64,000 nucleotides of DNA from Xenorhabdus bovienii SS-2004 (GCF_000027225.1 NC_013892.1:3224001-3288000), one strand, 5' to 3'. Positions 9,638 through 19,432 are shown, counted from the stretch's first letter. Numbers and translations are program-made. Notes: generated from the sequence alone by a model not told the origin.

Positions 9638-11329
9638 ATGGTATTTGATTACATTATTATCGGAGCTGGTTCAGCAGGTAATGTGCTTGCAACCCGTTTA
9701 ACGGAAGATAGCGATGTCACTGTCCTGCTGCTCGAAGCTGGCGGGCCTGATTACCGATTCGACTTCCGTACCCAAATGCCAGCTGCGCTGGCATATCCCT
9801 TGCAGGGAACCCGTTATAATTGGGCATATGAAACCGACCCTGAACCCCATATGAACAACCGACGCATGGAGTGTGGCCGTGGCAAAGGGCTGGGGGGTTC
9901 TTCACTGATCAATGGTATGTGCTATATCCGCGGCAATGCGCTGGATTTTGACAACTGGGCAACGCTATCAGGTCTGGAAGACTGGGCTTATCTCGATTGT
10001 CTGCCCTACTTCCGTAAAGCGGAGACTCGGGACATGGGGGCAAATGACTATCACGGTGATGATGGACCAGTCAGCGTCACTACGCCCAAACCGGTCAATA
10101 ATGAACTTTTTCATGTGATGATAGAAGCCGGTATCCAAGCAGGATATCCACGTACTGACGATCTGAATGGCTATCAGCAAGAAGGTTTTGGCCCAATGGA
10201 TCGTACTGTCACCCCTGAAGGCCGTCGTGCCAGCACTGCCCGTGGTTATCTGGATCAAGCACGGTCGCGCTCAAACCTCACCATCATTACCCACGCCTTG
10301 ACAGATACGCTCGAATTTGAGGGAAAAATGGCCGTCGGCGTCAATTTTTATCAAGGTAACACATCGACTTTAACGCAGGCAAAAGCACGTAAAGAAGTAT
10401 TACTTTGTGCCGGCGCGATCGCTTCCCCACAGATTTTGCAACGCTCAGGCATTGGCCCTGAAGAAATCCTGAACGAGTTTGGCATTCCGGTGGTACAGAT
10501 ATTAGCGGGGGTTGGGCAAAATCTTCAGGATCATCTTGAAATGTATTTGCAGTATGAATGCCTCAAGCCGGTTTCTCTCTATCCAGCCTTGAAATGGTAC
10601 AACCAGCCAAAGATTGGCGCTGAATGGTTATTCAAAGGCACAGGGATTGGGGCGAGCAATCAATTTGAAGCTGGTGGATTTATCCGTACCAGTGAAAAAT
10701 TTACCTGGCCAAATATTCAGTTTCATTTTTTGCCTGTTGCCATCAATTACAACGGCAGCAATGCAGTCAATGAACATGGCTTTCAAGCTCATGTCGGCTC
10801 GATGCGTTCTCCGAGCCGTGGTCGAGTCAAGATCACTTCGCGTGATCCACGCCAACATCCCAGTATTCTGTTCAACTATATGTCAACCGCGCAGGACTGG
10901 CAGGAATTCCGTGATGCCATCCGCATTACACGTGAAATCATGGCACAACCTGCACTGGCTTCCTACTGTGGCCGTGAAATCAGTCCCGGCACTGACATCC
11001 AGACAGATGAACAATTAAATACCTTTATTCGTGAACGAGCCGAAACCGCCTTTCATCCATCCTGTAGCTGTAAGATGGGTACTGATGAAATGGCCGTTGT
11101 GGATGGTCAGGGACGTGTGCATGGTGTCAAAAACTTACGTGTGATTGATGCTTCGATCATGCCGGAAATTATTACCGGTAATTTGAATGCCACAACGATT
11201 ATGATCGCAGAAAAAATCGCCGATAAAATTCGGGGTCGTAATCCACTACCACGCAGTCAGGCAAAATATTATGTTGCCAATGGCGCACCAGCTCGCAAAT
11301 CGGCACAGAATACGCCATCAGTGAATTAA
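9638..11329 (+). CDS. betA: Choline dehydrogenase (FAD-dependent GMC oxidoreductase)
   Basis: Membrane-associated flavoprotein oxidising choline to betaine aldehyde. The 563-aa product begins [20 protein letters not shown], a GxGxxG FAD-binding fold; GMC signature 1 is visible around [20 protein letters not shown] and signature 2 around [15 protein letters not shown]. The catalytic His lies in [14 protein letters not shown] (E. coli has HPCGTCKMG). I chose the ATG at 9638, with GAGGAG seven bases upstream; the earlier ATG at 9614 lacks one. Last gene of the bet operon. Confidence 0.96.
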   Translation: MVFDYIIIGAGSAGNVLATRLTEDSDVTVLLLEAGGPDYRFDFRTQMPAALAYPLQGTRYNWAYETDPEPHMNNRRMECGRGKGLGGSSLINGMCYIRGNALDFDNWATLSGLEDWAYLDCLPYFRKAETRDMGANDYHGDDGPVSVTTPKPVNNELFHVMIEAGIQAGYPRTDDLNGYQQEGFGPMDRTVTPEGRRASTARGYLDQARSRSNLTIITHALTDTLEFEGKMAVGVNFYQGNTSTLTQAKARKEVLLCAGAIASPQILQRSGIGPEEILNEFGIPVVQILAGVGQNLQDHLEMYLQYECLKPVSLYPALKWYNQPKIGAEWLFKGTGIGASNQFEAGGFIRTSEKFTWPNIQFHFLPVAINYNGSNAVNEHGFQAHVGSMRSPSRGRVKITSRDPRQHPSILFNYMSTAQDWQEFRDAIRITREIMAQPALASYCGREISPGTDIQTDEQLNTFIRERAETAFHPSCSCKMGTDEMAVVDGQGRVHGVKNLRVIDASIMPEIITGNLNATTIMIAEKIADKIRGRNPLPRSQAKYYVANGAPARKSAQNTPSVN

Positions 11330-11496
11330 TTTTCGCCAATATAAAATCAACGACCAGTACGAGAAAATTGGATATATGCAATACTGTTTGCACAACCATA
11401 TTTCTCGTATTGGTATTTAAAACAAGCCAGATATTGATGGATACCTATTTTCAATACCAAGACATTTTTCTTAAAAAGGAAGCAATGAAAAAGTGA
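11330..11496. other. betA - GNAT intergenic region
   Basis: Convergent gap of 167 bp. It holds an interrupted inverted repeat (GACCAGTACGAGAAA around 11351 against TTTCTCGTATTGGT around 11400), which may end transcription from both sides. No gene is seen. Confidence 0.35.
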
Positions 11497-11934
11497 TTAT
11501 GCTAAATCCAACGTCATAAAAATATGTTCTGCACCTTCTTCCAAATAGATTTCCCCACGCGCTTGATAGCCTAAGCTTTCATAAAATGGCTGGGCATGGC
11601 ATTGCGAGGATAAACCGATGCCTACAATTCCATTTTTACGCCCATAGTCTTCAATAAACTCCATTACTTTACGACCAATGCCTTTGCCGCGATACGCCTT
11701 CAATACCGCGACACGTCCTACTTTAAGCATATTGTTGTCCATTGGGACTGCACGTAATACTCCGATTGGTTTTTCACCATCAAATATCAGGACATGCAGA
11801 GCAATATCATCATATTCATCAATATCAATTTCTGCATCAAATCCTTGCTCATCAGTAAATACTTGTTTACGAATGGCAAAAGCTGGCTGAATTAATTCTG
11901 GATTTTCTCTTCCTACGCTGTATTTTATTTCCAT
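11497..11934 (-). CDS. GNAT-family N-acetyltransferase (ElaA/YjcF-like)
   Basis: A 145-aa acyl-CoA-dependent acetyltransferase of unknown substrate. The fold's acetyl-CoA loop is visible as VLKAYRGKGIGRKVMEF (R/QxxGxG/A), preceded by strand VGRVAVL, and the C-terminal half has the QPFYESLGYQARGEIYLEEG pattern of ElaA/YjcF proteins. The N-terminus IRKQVFTDEQGFDAEIDIDE is also typical of that group. I chose the ATG at 11934, with AGGAC upstream, over the one at 11967. Monocistronic, by the terminator upstream and convergence with betA. Confidence 0.8.
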   Translation of the reverse strand: MEIKYSVGRENPELIQPAFAIRKQVFTDEQGFDAEIDIDEYDDIALHVLIFDGEKPIGVLRAVPMDNNMLKVGRVAVLKAYRGKGIGRKVMEFIEDYGRKNGIVGIGLSSQCHAQPFYESLGYQARGEIYLEEGAEHIFMTLDLA

Positions 11935-12019
11935 TATTATGTCCTGAATGTGATTTGCAGAATACATATTAAATTACGGGTAAGAAAATAGCTAAGTCAA
12001 GTTGATAACAGAGGAAAAA

Positions 12020-12052
12020 TAAGGGCAACCTTTTTTCAGGTCGCCCTTTAGT
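12020..12052 (-). terminator. Rho-independent terminator of the lipoprotein gene
   Basis: Read on the minus strand, AAGGGCGACCT and AGGTTGCCCTT form a stem with one mismatch and a GAAAAA-type loop, then ATTTTTCC. It lies 40 bases past the lipoprotein stop codon. Confidence 0.75.
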
Positions 12053-12091
12053 ATTAATTTATTTTTACTGACAGGATATTGAATCGCAGAA

Positions 12092-12613
12092 TTAACTTTC
12101 TTCTGTTTTATTGCCGTCACTTTTGAAACTATTGATAAAATCATCAGCCTGCTTATTGGCATCAGATTTTATTTCTTCCGCCTTTGATTTCACATCATCT
12201 TTAAACTGATTAACCTTATCGGTGGCCTGATGCTGTATATCATCCGTTTTGGTTTTCACCTTATCCAGCGTATCATTCACAGACTTCGTAACTTCATTTT
12301 TCACATCTGCCGCTTTGGATTTCATCTGATCGGCCAGATGATTGGCAGAATGACTTATCTGATTTTGTACTTCCTTAGACTTATCTACCAGACTATGACC
12401 TTCACGTATGGCACTTTCTTTCACTTCCTGTGATTTTTCCTTGGCACTATCCACTATTCCAGTGGTTTTTTGTTCAGCGTCATTTTTCATCTGGGTAGCA
12501 CTTTCTTCAGCTTGTCGGGCAGAGTCTTCCACTTTTGGAGAACCATCATCACAACCAGCAAGCAATGCTACGAGACCTGCAAGAATCAGAGAACTGAGAA
12601 TCTTTTTCTTCAT
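12092..12613 (-). CDS. Repetitive helical lipoprotein of unknown function
   Basis: The 173-aa product starts with a lipoprotein signal peptide (MKKKILSSLILAGLVALLAG, then C): LLAGC is a lipobox with predicted lipid attachment at Cys20, and the following DD suggests inner-membrane retention by the +2 Asp rule. The rest (residues 30-170) is almost entirely Lys, Asp, Glu, Ser, Ala and Gln with recurring blocks such as SAKEKSQEVKES, KSKAADVKNEV and KSKAEEIKSDA. This is an amphipathic, apolipoprotein or LEA-like helical repeat with no Pro except near the start. Similar proteins act in envelope or desiccation stress, but that is an analogy. Own terminator; monocistronic. Confidence 0.75.
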   Translation of the reverse strand: MKKKILSSLILAGLVALLAGCDDGSPKVEDSARQAEESATQMKNDAEQKTTGIVDSAKEKSQEVKESAIREGHSLVDKSKEVQNQISHSANHLADQMKSKAADVKNEVTKSVNDTLDKVKTKTDDIQHQATDKVNQFKDDVKSKAEEIKSDANKQADDFINSFKSDGNKTEES

Positions 12614-12952
12614 TGACTAACCCCTTGTACTTAAGAAAATTGCACTTACGGAAATGACCTCACCAATGAGTGTTCTGGCCGTTTAGTACCACAACATCCC
12701 ATAAGCACTTTGATCTCACTGCCAACGCAGTCAGCAATTGAGAAAGCATAACGACACGGGTAATCATTTCAATCATCCAGCAGCAAACCCGTAAAAATGT
12801 CAGATAACCTGATCTATCACAGTACATTCCATCACCATAACACTTCTCAAAACACACAAATAAAAATAATTCTCATTTTTATTTGCCCGATTTAATTTCT
12901 TAGGTGACTTATAACAATGCAATATTTCATTCCATCATGTTTCAGGAAATTT
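12614..12952. other. Intergenic region upstream of the TonB receptor
   Basis: About 340 bp. The right end holds the candidate Fur site and receptor promoter. A 65-codon reverse frame (12660-12857) shows no recognisable domain and no good ribosome site, so I see no supported gene here. Confidence 0.4.
12862..12880. promoter_or_regulatory. Candidate Fur box upstream of the TonB receptor
   Basis: AAAAATAATTCTCATTTTT agrees with roughly two thirds of the 19-bp Fur consensus GATAATGATAATCATTATC, including the TAAT and TCAT cores. It lies about 75 bases before the chosen receptor start. Weaker than the box in front of the sigma gene. Confidence 0.5.
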
Positions 12953-15268
12953 ATGGCAAATAATAGTCAAAATTTAGGAAAACGCCCAATTATGGCCATC
13001 ATTCGAAAAATTTTAAGAAGTACATTCTCAGGTACATTAGTGTTGGGTAGTGCATTGTCCAGCCAAGTTTTAGCCGCTGAAAATCCATCTGACCAGAAAT
13101 CTGAAAAGCAAAATGAGGTGGTTAAATTACCATCGCTTTCAGTTGTAGGTAGTTTACACAACAGCACCAGTGCCGGCAGCTCATCGCTAAAAAAAACCGA
13201 TATTGAACGCACTCAGGCAGATAATGTTGCTCAGTTGCTGGATCAATTGCCTGGGGTTTCTATGTCTGGTTCTCCACGTCCCGGTGGACAAACTTTGAAT
13301 ATTTGGGGCATGGGTGAGTCAGAAGATATCAAAATCACGCTGGACGACGCCCCAAAAGGGTTTGAGAAATATCTGCAGGGTTCCATCTTTATTGAGCCTG
13401 AATTAATCAAACGTATAGATGTTGATAAAGGCCCGCACAATTTGTTGAATGGCAATGGTGGATTTGGTGGCTCCGTTAAGATTGTAACTAAAGATGCCGG
13501 CGATTTATTACGTCCCGATGAAAATTTTGGTGGGCTGTTGAAATACAGCTATCACACGAATGACAGGCAAAATATTTACAGTGGTGCCATTTACGGCAGA
13601 GATCCAGATGGTTTTGCCGATGCGTTGCTGTATGCCAGCAAACGCGACGGTGGCAATATTAAACGTCCTGATGGAACACATTTTGAGTATTCACAGAATA
13701 ATCAGACTTCTTATTTGCTGAAAACTAATTTTTATCTCAATGATACTCATACGCTGAGTTTTTCAGCCATGCGATCTGAATCGGATGGATGGCAGCCCTG
13801 GGCCGCTAAGCGAGATAAGATGAATGTTCCATCAGAATGGGACATAGAGAGATATGGTTGGGAAGGAGCATGGCAGAGAAAATTGGTCTTTCGCAATCAG
13901 ATTGATCAAAACTACACAGCCAAATGGAATATTGCACCAGAGGAGAATCCGTGGCTGAATCTGACACTAACCTCTGCCTATTCTGTAACCAAACAAAACG
14001 ATCGCCGCCCAGAAGGAAAAGATGTAACGCTGACTTCAGCAAGCCTAATGGGACAAAAAAGTTGGGTTAAATACATCGATACGATGGTTGATATCAACAA
14101 TAAAAGCGTATTTTCAACAGGCAGTATAGAACACGAATTTTTGCTGGGAACACGCTGGCATAAGAATGATCGTGACACATTAATATTCGATAAAAACACG
14201 GTTAATAACTCTGAATTTAATTATGGTTATTACCAGCCTTATTATATGCCCGCCGGAGAACAGCAAACTTACAGCATATATATGCAGGACTCCTTAAAAC
14301 TGGGAAGTATTACCATTACTCCAGGCGTCCGTTACGATCATATAAAGAATATTGGCGAAGAAAATAAAGCGCCTAGGTATAACAACAAATTGCCTGAAAT
14401 AAACCATGATTATAGTGGTGTAACCTATACTGGCTGGTCTCCTCACTTGGGTATTCTGTGGCAGACAAACAAAAATCTTTCGCTCTTTGCTGATATCAGC
14501 CGTACATGGCGGGCGCCAGTGGTCGATGAACAGTATGAAGTTCAGTCAGATAGAACCAGCCTTCCGGGTTCCAGCCGCAATCTTGAAGTAGAAAAAATGA
14601 CGGGTATACGCCTGGGGGCCATTCTCGATTTCGATAACCTGATGCTTGAGAATGACAGCCTGCAAATTCGTACCACGCTGTTCCGTAACCGTGGCAAAGA
14701 TGAAATTTTCAAAACTCGTGGTGTTTACTGTAAAGCTCAGGCTGACGGTGCATCATCCACCTCATGTGAAAAACCGATAGCAAATCATCGTAATCTGCCG
14801 GGATATACCATTGAAGGACTGGAAATAGAAACATTCTACGATAGCAATAAGTTATTCGGGAAACTTTCTTTCTCCACCATGCGCGGTCAGCGTGATGCTT
14901 CTATGCGTGATCCGTGGATAGGACAAAAAACCTGGATTGCAGAAATCCCACCCACTTCTGCACATGCAATGTTAGGATTTAAGATCCCACAATGGCAGAT
15001 GTCTATGGGCTGGAAAGGTGATTTTATCCGCAAACAGGATCGTTCCCCTGTAGATGGGGATCCAAAAGCGAGTTATTGGTCTCTGCCAACCAGCAAGGGT
15101 TATGCCCTGCACGGGTTGTTTGCCAGCTGGCGTCCTCCTTATATGAAAGGCTTCGAAGCGAGAGTCACTGTCGATAATCTGTTCAACCGTGATTACTATC
15201 CTTATTTAGGCGAAACGATTTCAGGGATTGGCCGTAATTTCAAATTCAGTATTTCACAGCAGTTCTAA
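12953..15268 (+). CDS. TonB-dependent outer-membrane receptor (heme or siderophore type)
   Basis: A 771-aa beta-barrel receptor predicted to import an iron source powered by TonB-ExbBD. An N-terminal signal peptide ends near SSQVLAAE. The TonB box region is PSLSVVGS; the plug domain (about residues 75-200) has QLLDQLPGVSMSG, NIWGMGESEDIKITLDDAP and NGGFGGSVKIVTKDAG; the C-terminus ends in SISQQF with terminal Phe. There is no N-terminal signalling (STN) domain. The TonB-heme-receptor FRAP motif is only partly matched (TWRAPVVDEQYE), so the ligand is open. Start ATG 12953 follows AGGAAA; ATG 12992 is an alternative. A candidate Fur site and a sigma gene are adjacent. Confidence 0.85.
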   Translation: MANNSQNLGKRPIMAIIRKILRSTFSGTLVLGSALSSQVLAAENPSDQKSEKQNEVVKLPSLSVVGSLHNSTSAGSSSLKKTDIERTQADNVAQLLDQLPGVSMSGSPRPGGQTLNIWGMGESEDIKITLDDAPKGFEKYLQGSIFIEPELIKRIDVDKGPHNLLNGNGGFGGSVKIVTKDAGDLLRPDENFGGLLKYSYHTNDRQNIYSGAIYGRDPDGFADALLYASKRDGGNIKRPDGTHFEYSQNNQTSYLLKTNFYLNDTHTLSFSAMRSESDGWQPWAAKRDKMNVPSEWDIERYGWEGAWQRKLVFRNQIDQNYTAKWNIAPEENPWLNLTLTSAYSVTKQNDRRPEGKDVTLTSASLMGQKSWVKYIDTMVDINNKSVFSTGSIEHEFLLGTRWHKNDRDTLIFDKNTVNNSEFNYGYYQPYYMPAGEQQTYSIYMQDSLKLGSITITPGVRYDHIKNIGEENKAPRYNNKLPEINHDYSGVTYTGWSPHLGILWQTNKNLSLFADISRTWRAPVVDEQYEVQSDRTSLPGSSRNLEVEKMTGIRLGAILDFDNLMLENDSLQIRTTLFRNRGKDEIFKTRGVYCKAQADGASSTSCEKPIANHRNLPGYTIEGLEIETFYDSNKLFGKLSFSTMRGQRDASMRDPWIGQKTWIAEIPPTSAHAMLGFKIPQWQMSMGWKGDFIRKQDRSPVDGDPKASYWSLPTSKGYALHGLFASWRPPYMKGFEARVTVDNLFNRDYYPYLGETISGIGRNFKFSISQQF

Positions 15269-15413
15269 CTGACATTTAATCAATCAATTCATATAATCAA
15301 TAGATTTCCAGTTGCAACTTTATTGTCTGCAACTGGAAAGATGAAGAGTATAACCCCCTTAATTTTTGAGAGAATTATGTCTACAATACTGCGTTGACTT
15401 TCAATCCATAAAT

Positions 15414-15432
15414 GAAAATAATAATCATTATC
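15414..15432. promoter_or_regulatory. Fur box upstream of the ECF sigma gene
   Basis: GAAAATAATAATCATTATC matches 17 of 19 positions of the Fur consensus. It lies 33 bases upstream of the ATG at 15465, which supports that start over the frame-opening ATG at 15366. Confidence 0.85.
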
Positions 15433-15777
15433 GAATTTATCCTACCCCTTCAGGCAGTATCATCATGGCGGTACAAAAAAGCACATGCGGGCACAATGAA
15501 ATAGCCCAGAAACTCTACTTCGAATACCACCATTGGTTATGCAACTGGATAAGGCAGAATAATGTCTGCCCCAACCATGCAGAAGATCTCACCCATGATA
15601 CCTTCATCAAATTGATGCAGTCGGCAGATCTTGAAAATGTCCGCCATCCCAGAGCTTTTTTAATTACGATAGCCCGTAGAACTATTGCCAATTACTACCG
15701 ACGGAAAAAGCTCGAAGACAATTATCTGGACTATGTCAGCACGATGGCGAAAACGACAACAAACTCGTCAGAATATC

Positions 15778-16559
15778 GGTCATGTATTAAATGATTAGAT
15801 TAGGTATTAAAAATAATGTTCACGTTCAATAAAGGTTCCTATCACTTTATCGTGCATTTCTTCCGATTTTGAATACCCAATGGTTTTTCTATTCAGCCTT
15901 TTGATTCGGGTACGATGCGTTAAATTCGTTCTCTCTATACGCTGAGTAAACGCCTTTCCAGTCAAGTGCTCTTCCTCGGGAAGTGGGTCATAAACAACAT
16001 AGTCATCCGTGCAGTAAAACCGAATAGTAAAGGAAGATAAGAGGGTAAGCAGCTTGTCTAACGTTTTTCGACTGCGATCGCCAAAAACATGAGCCACTAT
16101 TCGCTTCAGGCGGGGTTCCCAAGCATACCAAAGCCAGCGTTGGTTTTTCTTATTGCCGACAAACGACCATTGCTCGTCGATTTCACAGACAATCTGGATG
16201 CCACATTCCGCAAGGGGAAGTGTCGTTACGTTTCGGGGTCTGAGGTTTTTAATGTTTTCATGACGGTGGCGGTGGCGACTTTCAGGATCCGAGCGGTGTC
16301 ACGAATTCCCCCGTTATTCATCGCGATATCGACAATCTGTTCTTTAACGCCGGGTTTGCAGGCCTGATAGGTATACGCCAACTGAAAGACCTTACAGCAG
16401 CTATAACAGCGATAACGAGGATGTCCGCCATTTCCTTTCCCATGTCCTTTGACCTGTTCTGATTTGTGGCAATAACGGCAATAGACATCAACTTTGGCCA
16501 TACTTCATCCTTAAAAAGCCGGAAGCATATCACAGCAACTAACCATTTAATACATGACC
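15778..16559 (-). mobile_element. IS1-family insertion sequence, copy A (in the ECF sigma gene)
   Basis: 782 bp with terminal inverted repeats beginning GGTCATGTATTAAATG at both ends. It is flanked by an 8-bp direct repeat AGAATATC (15770-15777 and 16560-16567), a normal target duplication for IS1. It encodes InsA and InsB overlapping in a -1 frame. The copies at 52903-53684 and 56530-57311 have the same length and encode identical proteins. Confidence 0.95.
15807..16501 (-). CDS. IS1-family transposase InsAB' (frameshifted), copy A
   Basis: InsA (91 aa, from 16501) begins MAKVDVYCRYCHKSEQVKGH and has a CxxC...CxxC zinc motif plus a helix-turn-helix, like IS1 InsA. InsB follows in the -1 frame: the A-rich stretch TTAAAAACC near the InsA end is the likely slip point. 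InsB carries the DDE residues in CEIDEQWSFVG, YCTDDYVVY and the final YSKSEEMHDKVIGTFIEREH. Both parts look intact, so this copy may be active. Confidence 0.85.
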
Positions 16560-16784
16560 AGAATATCGGCTTGTACTGCTAGAACAGTTGGAAAGAATAG
16601 ATAAGACCCTTGATGAGTTGCCCAAAAAAGCCAGACGGGCATTTCTTCTCACGCAACTTCAAGGTATGTGCTATAAAGAAGTCGCAAAGAATTTAGATGT
16701 TTCAATGAGCTCCGTGAAAAATTACTTACAGCAGGCTCACAGCAAATGTCACTCTCTCAACATCATCTGAACAACCAACAAAAA

Positions 16785-16818
16785 CCCGCTGTGTATCTGG
16801 CAGCGGGTCGCATTTTTT
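16785..16818. terminator. Terminator between the sigma gene remnant and nqrM
   Basis: CCCGCTG (16785-16791) pairs with CAGCGGG (16801-16807) with a 9-base loop and a T-run at 16812-16818 on the plus strand. It ends the sigma transcript; A-rich sequence on the other side allows it to serve convergent nqrM too. Confidence 0.8.
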
Positions 16819-16849
16819 AGCTGAAAATTTTTTAACCACAAAAAAAACC

Positions 16850-17074
16850 TCAAAGAATTCGGTTTTTTTCCAGCTTCTCATGACGAGCAGCTTCTCTTGC
16901 CAGGCGTTTTTTACGGGTATCGCAGGGTTCTGGGCAATCACAAACTTTCTCCACACCAATACTCCCCAAACCACCACAACTTCCCTGAATACTTTTACGC
17001 TTAAAAATGTAGCCCAGTGCCATTCCTGCAAAAGCCAACAAGAAAAAGATAAAGGCTGCAATAAAGACTTCCAT
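16850..17074 (-). CDS. nqrM: Na+-NQR maturation protein NqrM
   Basis: Small membrane protein (74 aa) needed to deliver iron to the Na+-translocating NADH:quinone reductase. One N-terminal transmembrane helix (FIAAFIFFLLAFAGMALGYI) is followed by a cysteine cluster: SCGGLGSIGVEKVCDCPEPC, the conserved DUF539 signature, then a basic tail. Strong AGGAAAGG ribosome site. It starts 12 bases past the apbE stop and is last in the nqr operon, its usual place. Confidence 0.92.
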   Translation of the reverse strand: MEVFIAAFIFFLLAFAGMALGYIFKRKSIQGSCGGLGSIGVEKVCDCPEPCDTRKKRLAREAARHEKLEKNRIL

Positions 17075-17086
17075 AACCTTTCCTCC

Positions 17087-18118
17087 TCATTTCTTCTGTT
17101 GTATGTATGGCTTAAAGGCTGAACTATAGCGCTCTTCAAAGCCATCTTGAGTTTTGACAACCATAAAGACGGGAATCTTCAGCTTCTCTGCCACTTCCAT
17201 TCCCTTATCTGGCCCCAATACATCCAGTCCCGTAGAAAAGCCATCTGCACTCATGCATGTCGGGGCAATAACCGTGATTGAAACCAGATTATGAGTGATA
17301 GGCCTGCTTGTTTTGGGATTAATGGTGTGAGAATAGCGCACCCCATTCTGTTCGAAATAGTTGCGGTAATCACCCGATGTTGCAATAGACATACGATCCG
17401 GCTCAATAATTTCTTGAGCTCTCTGTTCAATGCCACTATCCGATGGTTTTTCGATAGCAATCCGCCACGGAGCGCCTTTGCCATTGTTACCCAGTGTGCG
17501 TACTTCCCCGCCAATATCAACCATAAAATTTTTGATGTTCTGGGAGGCCAGATATTCAGCCACAACATCAACTCCATAGCCTTTGGCTATGGAGGAAAGA
17601 TCGACGTAAAGTTCAGGAATAGATTTAATCAAGCTATTACCTTCAACAGACAACTTATCGATACCCGTCCACGCACGACGCATAACCAGTTCTTCATCCG
17701 TCGGCGCCTTGGTAATTCGCCCTTCCGGCCCAAACCCCCACAGATTCACCAATGGCCCTACTGTCACATCCAAAGCACCATCCGTCAGTTGATTGATTCG
17801 AATGGCTTCCTTGACCACTTTGGCCGTAGCGGCGGATACCAGAAAAGGTGTGTTAACCTCACGGCTTTGATTAAAACGACTTAATTCAGAATTTGGCCGA
17901 TAAGTGGACATCTGGTCATTCACTTCTTCCAGCAGCCGATCAATCTCTTTTTGCAGGTTTTCAGGGGAAGGTATCGATGAGTCAGCAACATATTTGACGG
18001 AGTAATAAGTCCCCATCGTTTGCCCGCTCAGATTTTGCTGTTCAGGGCCACCACAGGCTGACAGCAGCAAAACCGTAAACATCAACACACCCCAGTGGAT
18101 AATTTTTTTACTCAGCAT
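17087..18118 (-). CDS. apbE: FAD:protein FMN transferase (flavin transferase ApbE)
   Basis: Periplasmic lipoprotein that attaches FMN covalently to Thr of NqrB and NqrC. The 343-aa product has a lipobox signal peptide (TVLLLSACGG). The ApbE family is shown by SGQTMGTYYSVKY, DLSSIAKGYGVD, VDIGGEVRTLG and the C-terminal YSHTINPKTSRPITH plus TCMSADGFSTGLDVLG. Downstream of nqrF by 72 bases and upstream of nqrM, the usual maturation cluster. Confidence 0.95.
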   Translation of the reverse strand: MLSKKIIHWGVLMFTVLLLSACGGPEQQNLSGQTMGTYYSVKYVADSSIPSPENLQKEIDRLLEEVNDQMSTYRPNSELSRFNQSREVNTPFLVSAATAKVVKEAIRINQLTDGALDVTVGPLVNLWGFGPEGRITKAPTDEELVMRRAWTGIDKLSVEGNSLIKSIPELYVDLSSIAKGYGVDVVAEYLASQNIKNFMVDIGGEVRTLGNNGKGAPWRIAIEKPSDSGIEQRAQEIIEPDRMSIATSGDYRNYFEQNGVRYSHTINPKTSRPITHNLVSITVIAPTCMSADGFSTGLDVLGPDKGMEVAEKLKIPVFMVVKTQDGFEERYSSAFKPYIQQKK

Positions 18119-18190
18119 AACTTACTCTTTCTGAATCGTCAGCGCCCACAAGGTGTGGGCGCTTGTCGTTAAATCAACGTGTTACAACCA

Positions 18191-19417
18191 TCAACCACCG
18201 AAATCATCCAGCATGATGTTTTCGTCTTCCACGCCAAGGTCTTTCAACATCTTAATGACCGCAGCATTCATGACCGGAGGCCCACACATGTAGAACTCAC
18301 AATCTTCTGGTGCAGGATGATCTTTCAGATAGTTCTCAAACAGGACATTGTGAATAAAGCCAGTGTAACCATCCCAGTTATCTTCAGGTAAGGCGTCAGA
18401 CAGGGCCACATGCCAGTTAAAATTGTCGTTCTTTGCCGCAAGCTGGTCGAAATCTTCGGTATAGAACATTTCACGTTTGGAACGCGCACCATACCAGAAG
18501 CTGATCTTACGTTTGGAGTTCAGACGACTGAGCTGATCAAAGATATGAGAACGCATTGGTGCCATACCTGCGCCCCCACCGATGAAGACCATCTCCGCTT
18601 TGGTATCTTTTGCAAAGAACTCACCAAATGGACCGGAAATTGTCACTTTATCACCGGCTTTCAATGACCAGATGTAAGAGGACATAATACCCGGTGTAAC
18701 GTCTGGGTTTCTTGGCGGCGGCGTAGCGATACGCACGTTCAGCATGATGATACCGTGCTCTTCTGGATAGTTAGCCATTGAATACGCACGAACAGTCGGT
18801 TCTTTTACCTCAGAAACATAACGAAACAGATTGAATTTATCCCAATCTTCACGGTATTCCTCTGGTACATCATAATCCGCATAACGGGCCACATGTGGAG
18901 GACATTCAATCTGAATGTAACCACCCGCCCGGAACGGCACCACTTCTCCGTCAGGAATTTTCAGCTTCAATTCTTTAATGAACGTTGCCTTATTATCGTT
19001 AGAGATAACTTCACATTCCCATTTTTTGACGCCGAAAATCTCTTCTGGCAATTCAATTTTCAGGTCTTGCTTAACGTTAACCTGACATGCCAGACGACAA
19101 CCTTCTTTTGCTTCACGTTTATTAATATGAGAAAGCTCAGTCGGCAGGATGTCACCACCGCCTTCTTTAATTTTCACACGGCACTGGCCACAGGAGCCAC
19201 CGCCGCCACAAGCAGAGGAAACAAACACCCCCTGATTGGAAAGCATGTTCAACAATTTGTCGCCAGCAGGAGCCGTAAAGCTTTTTTCCTCATCGCCATT
19301 GACTTCAATTTTAATATTCCCGGTGTTCACTAACTTTGATTTTGCAAACAAAATCATAGCCGTCAGCGCCAACACAATCAGGGTAAACATTACTACGCCT
19401 AGAATGATTATATCCAT
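18191..19417 (-). CDS. nqrF: Na+-translocating NADH:quinone reductase subunit F
   Basis: Electron entry subunit: oxidises NADH through FAD and a 2Fe-2S cluster. 408 aa: an N-terminal transmembrane helix ([20 protein letters not shown]), a ferredoxin domain with cysteines in [15 protein letters not shown] and GCRLACQV, then a ferredoxin-reductase module with the FAD motif RAYSMANYP and NADH-binding [12 protein letters not shown], ending [12 protein letters not shown] and DDFGG. Sixth of the six nqr subunit genes, 15 bases after nqrE. Confidence 0.97.
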   Translation of the reverse strand: MDIIILGVVMFTLIVLALTAMILFAKSKLVNTGNIKIEVNGDEEKSFTAPAGDKLLNMLSNQGVFVSSACGGGGSCGQCRVKIKEGGGDILPTELSHINKREAKEGCRLACQVNVKQDLKIELPEEIFGVKKWECEVISNDNKATFIKELKLKIPDGEVVPFRAGGYIQIECPPHVARYADYDVPEEYREDWDKFNLFRYVSEVKEPTVRAYSMANYPEEHGIIMLNVRIATPPPRNPDVTPGIMSSYIWSLKAGDKVTISGPFGEFFAKDTKAEMVFIGGGAGMAPMRSHIFDQLSRLNSKRKISFWYGARSKREMFYTEDFDQLAAKNDNFNWHVALSDALPEDNWDGYTGFIHNVLFENYLKDHPAPEDCEFYMCGPPVMNAAVIKMLKDLGVEDENIMLDDFGG

Positions 19418-19432
19418 GAATTCTTCTCGCCT

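Larger units (their letters stand above)
15465..16770 (+). pseudogene. ECF sigma factor (FecI-like), interrupted by IS1
   Basis: The 5' part (15465-15777) encodes MAVQKSTCGHNEIAQKLYFE, then sigma region 2 with HAEDLTHDTFIKLMQ. The 3' part (from 16568) encodes region 4: DELPKKARRAFLLTQLQG, then CYKEVAKNLDVSMSSVKNYL. Removing the IS and one copy of the 8-bp target duplication AGAATATC restores one continuous frame of 171 aa (reading SSEYRLVLLEQ across the joint), the length of FecI (173). As it stands the protein stops 6 codons into the IS, lacking region 4. No FecR-type anti-sigma gene follows. Fur control is shown by the box upstream. Its target was presumably the upstream receptor. Confidence 0.9.

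Noticed and set aside
9968..10258. Antisense frame in betA
   Set aside because: Shadow frame of a conserved coding region.
12660..12857. 65-codon reverse frame with several Cys upstream of the TonB receptor
   Set aside because: No ribosome site, no similarity I know, and it lies in the promoter region of the receptor.
17291..17884. 197-codon plus-strand frame inside apbE
   Set aside because: Antisense to a well-supported gene and rich in unlikely residue order (His, Phe, Arg, Asn); shadow frame.
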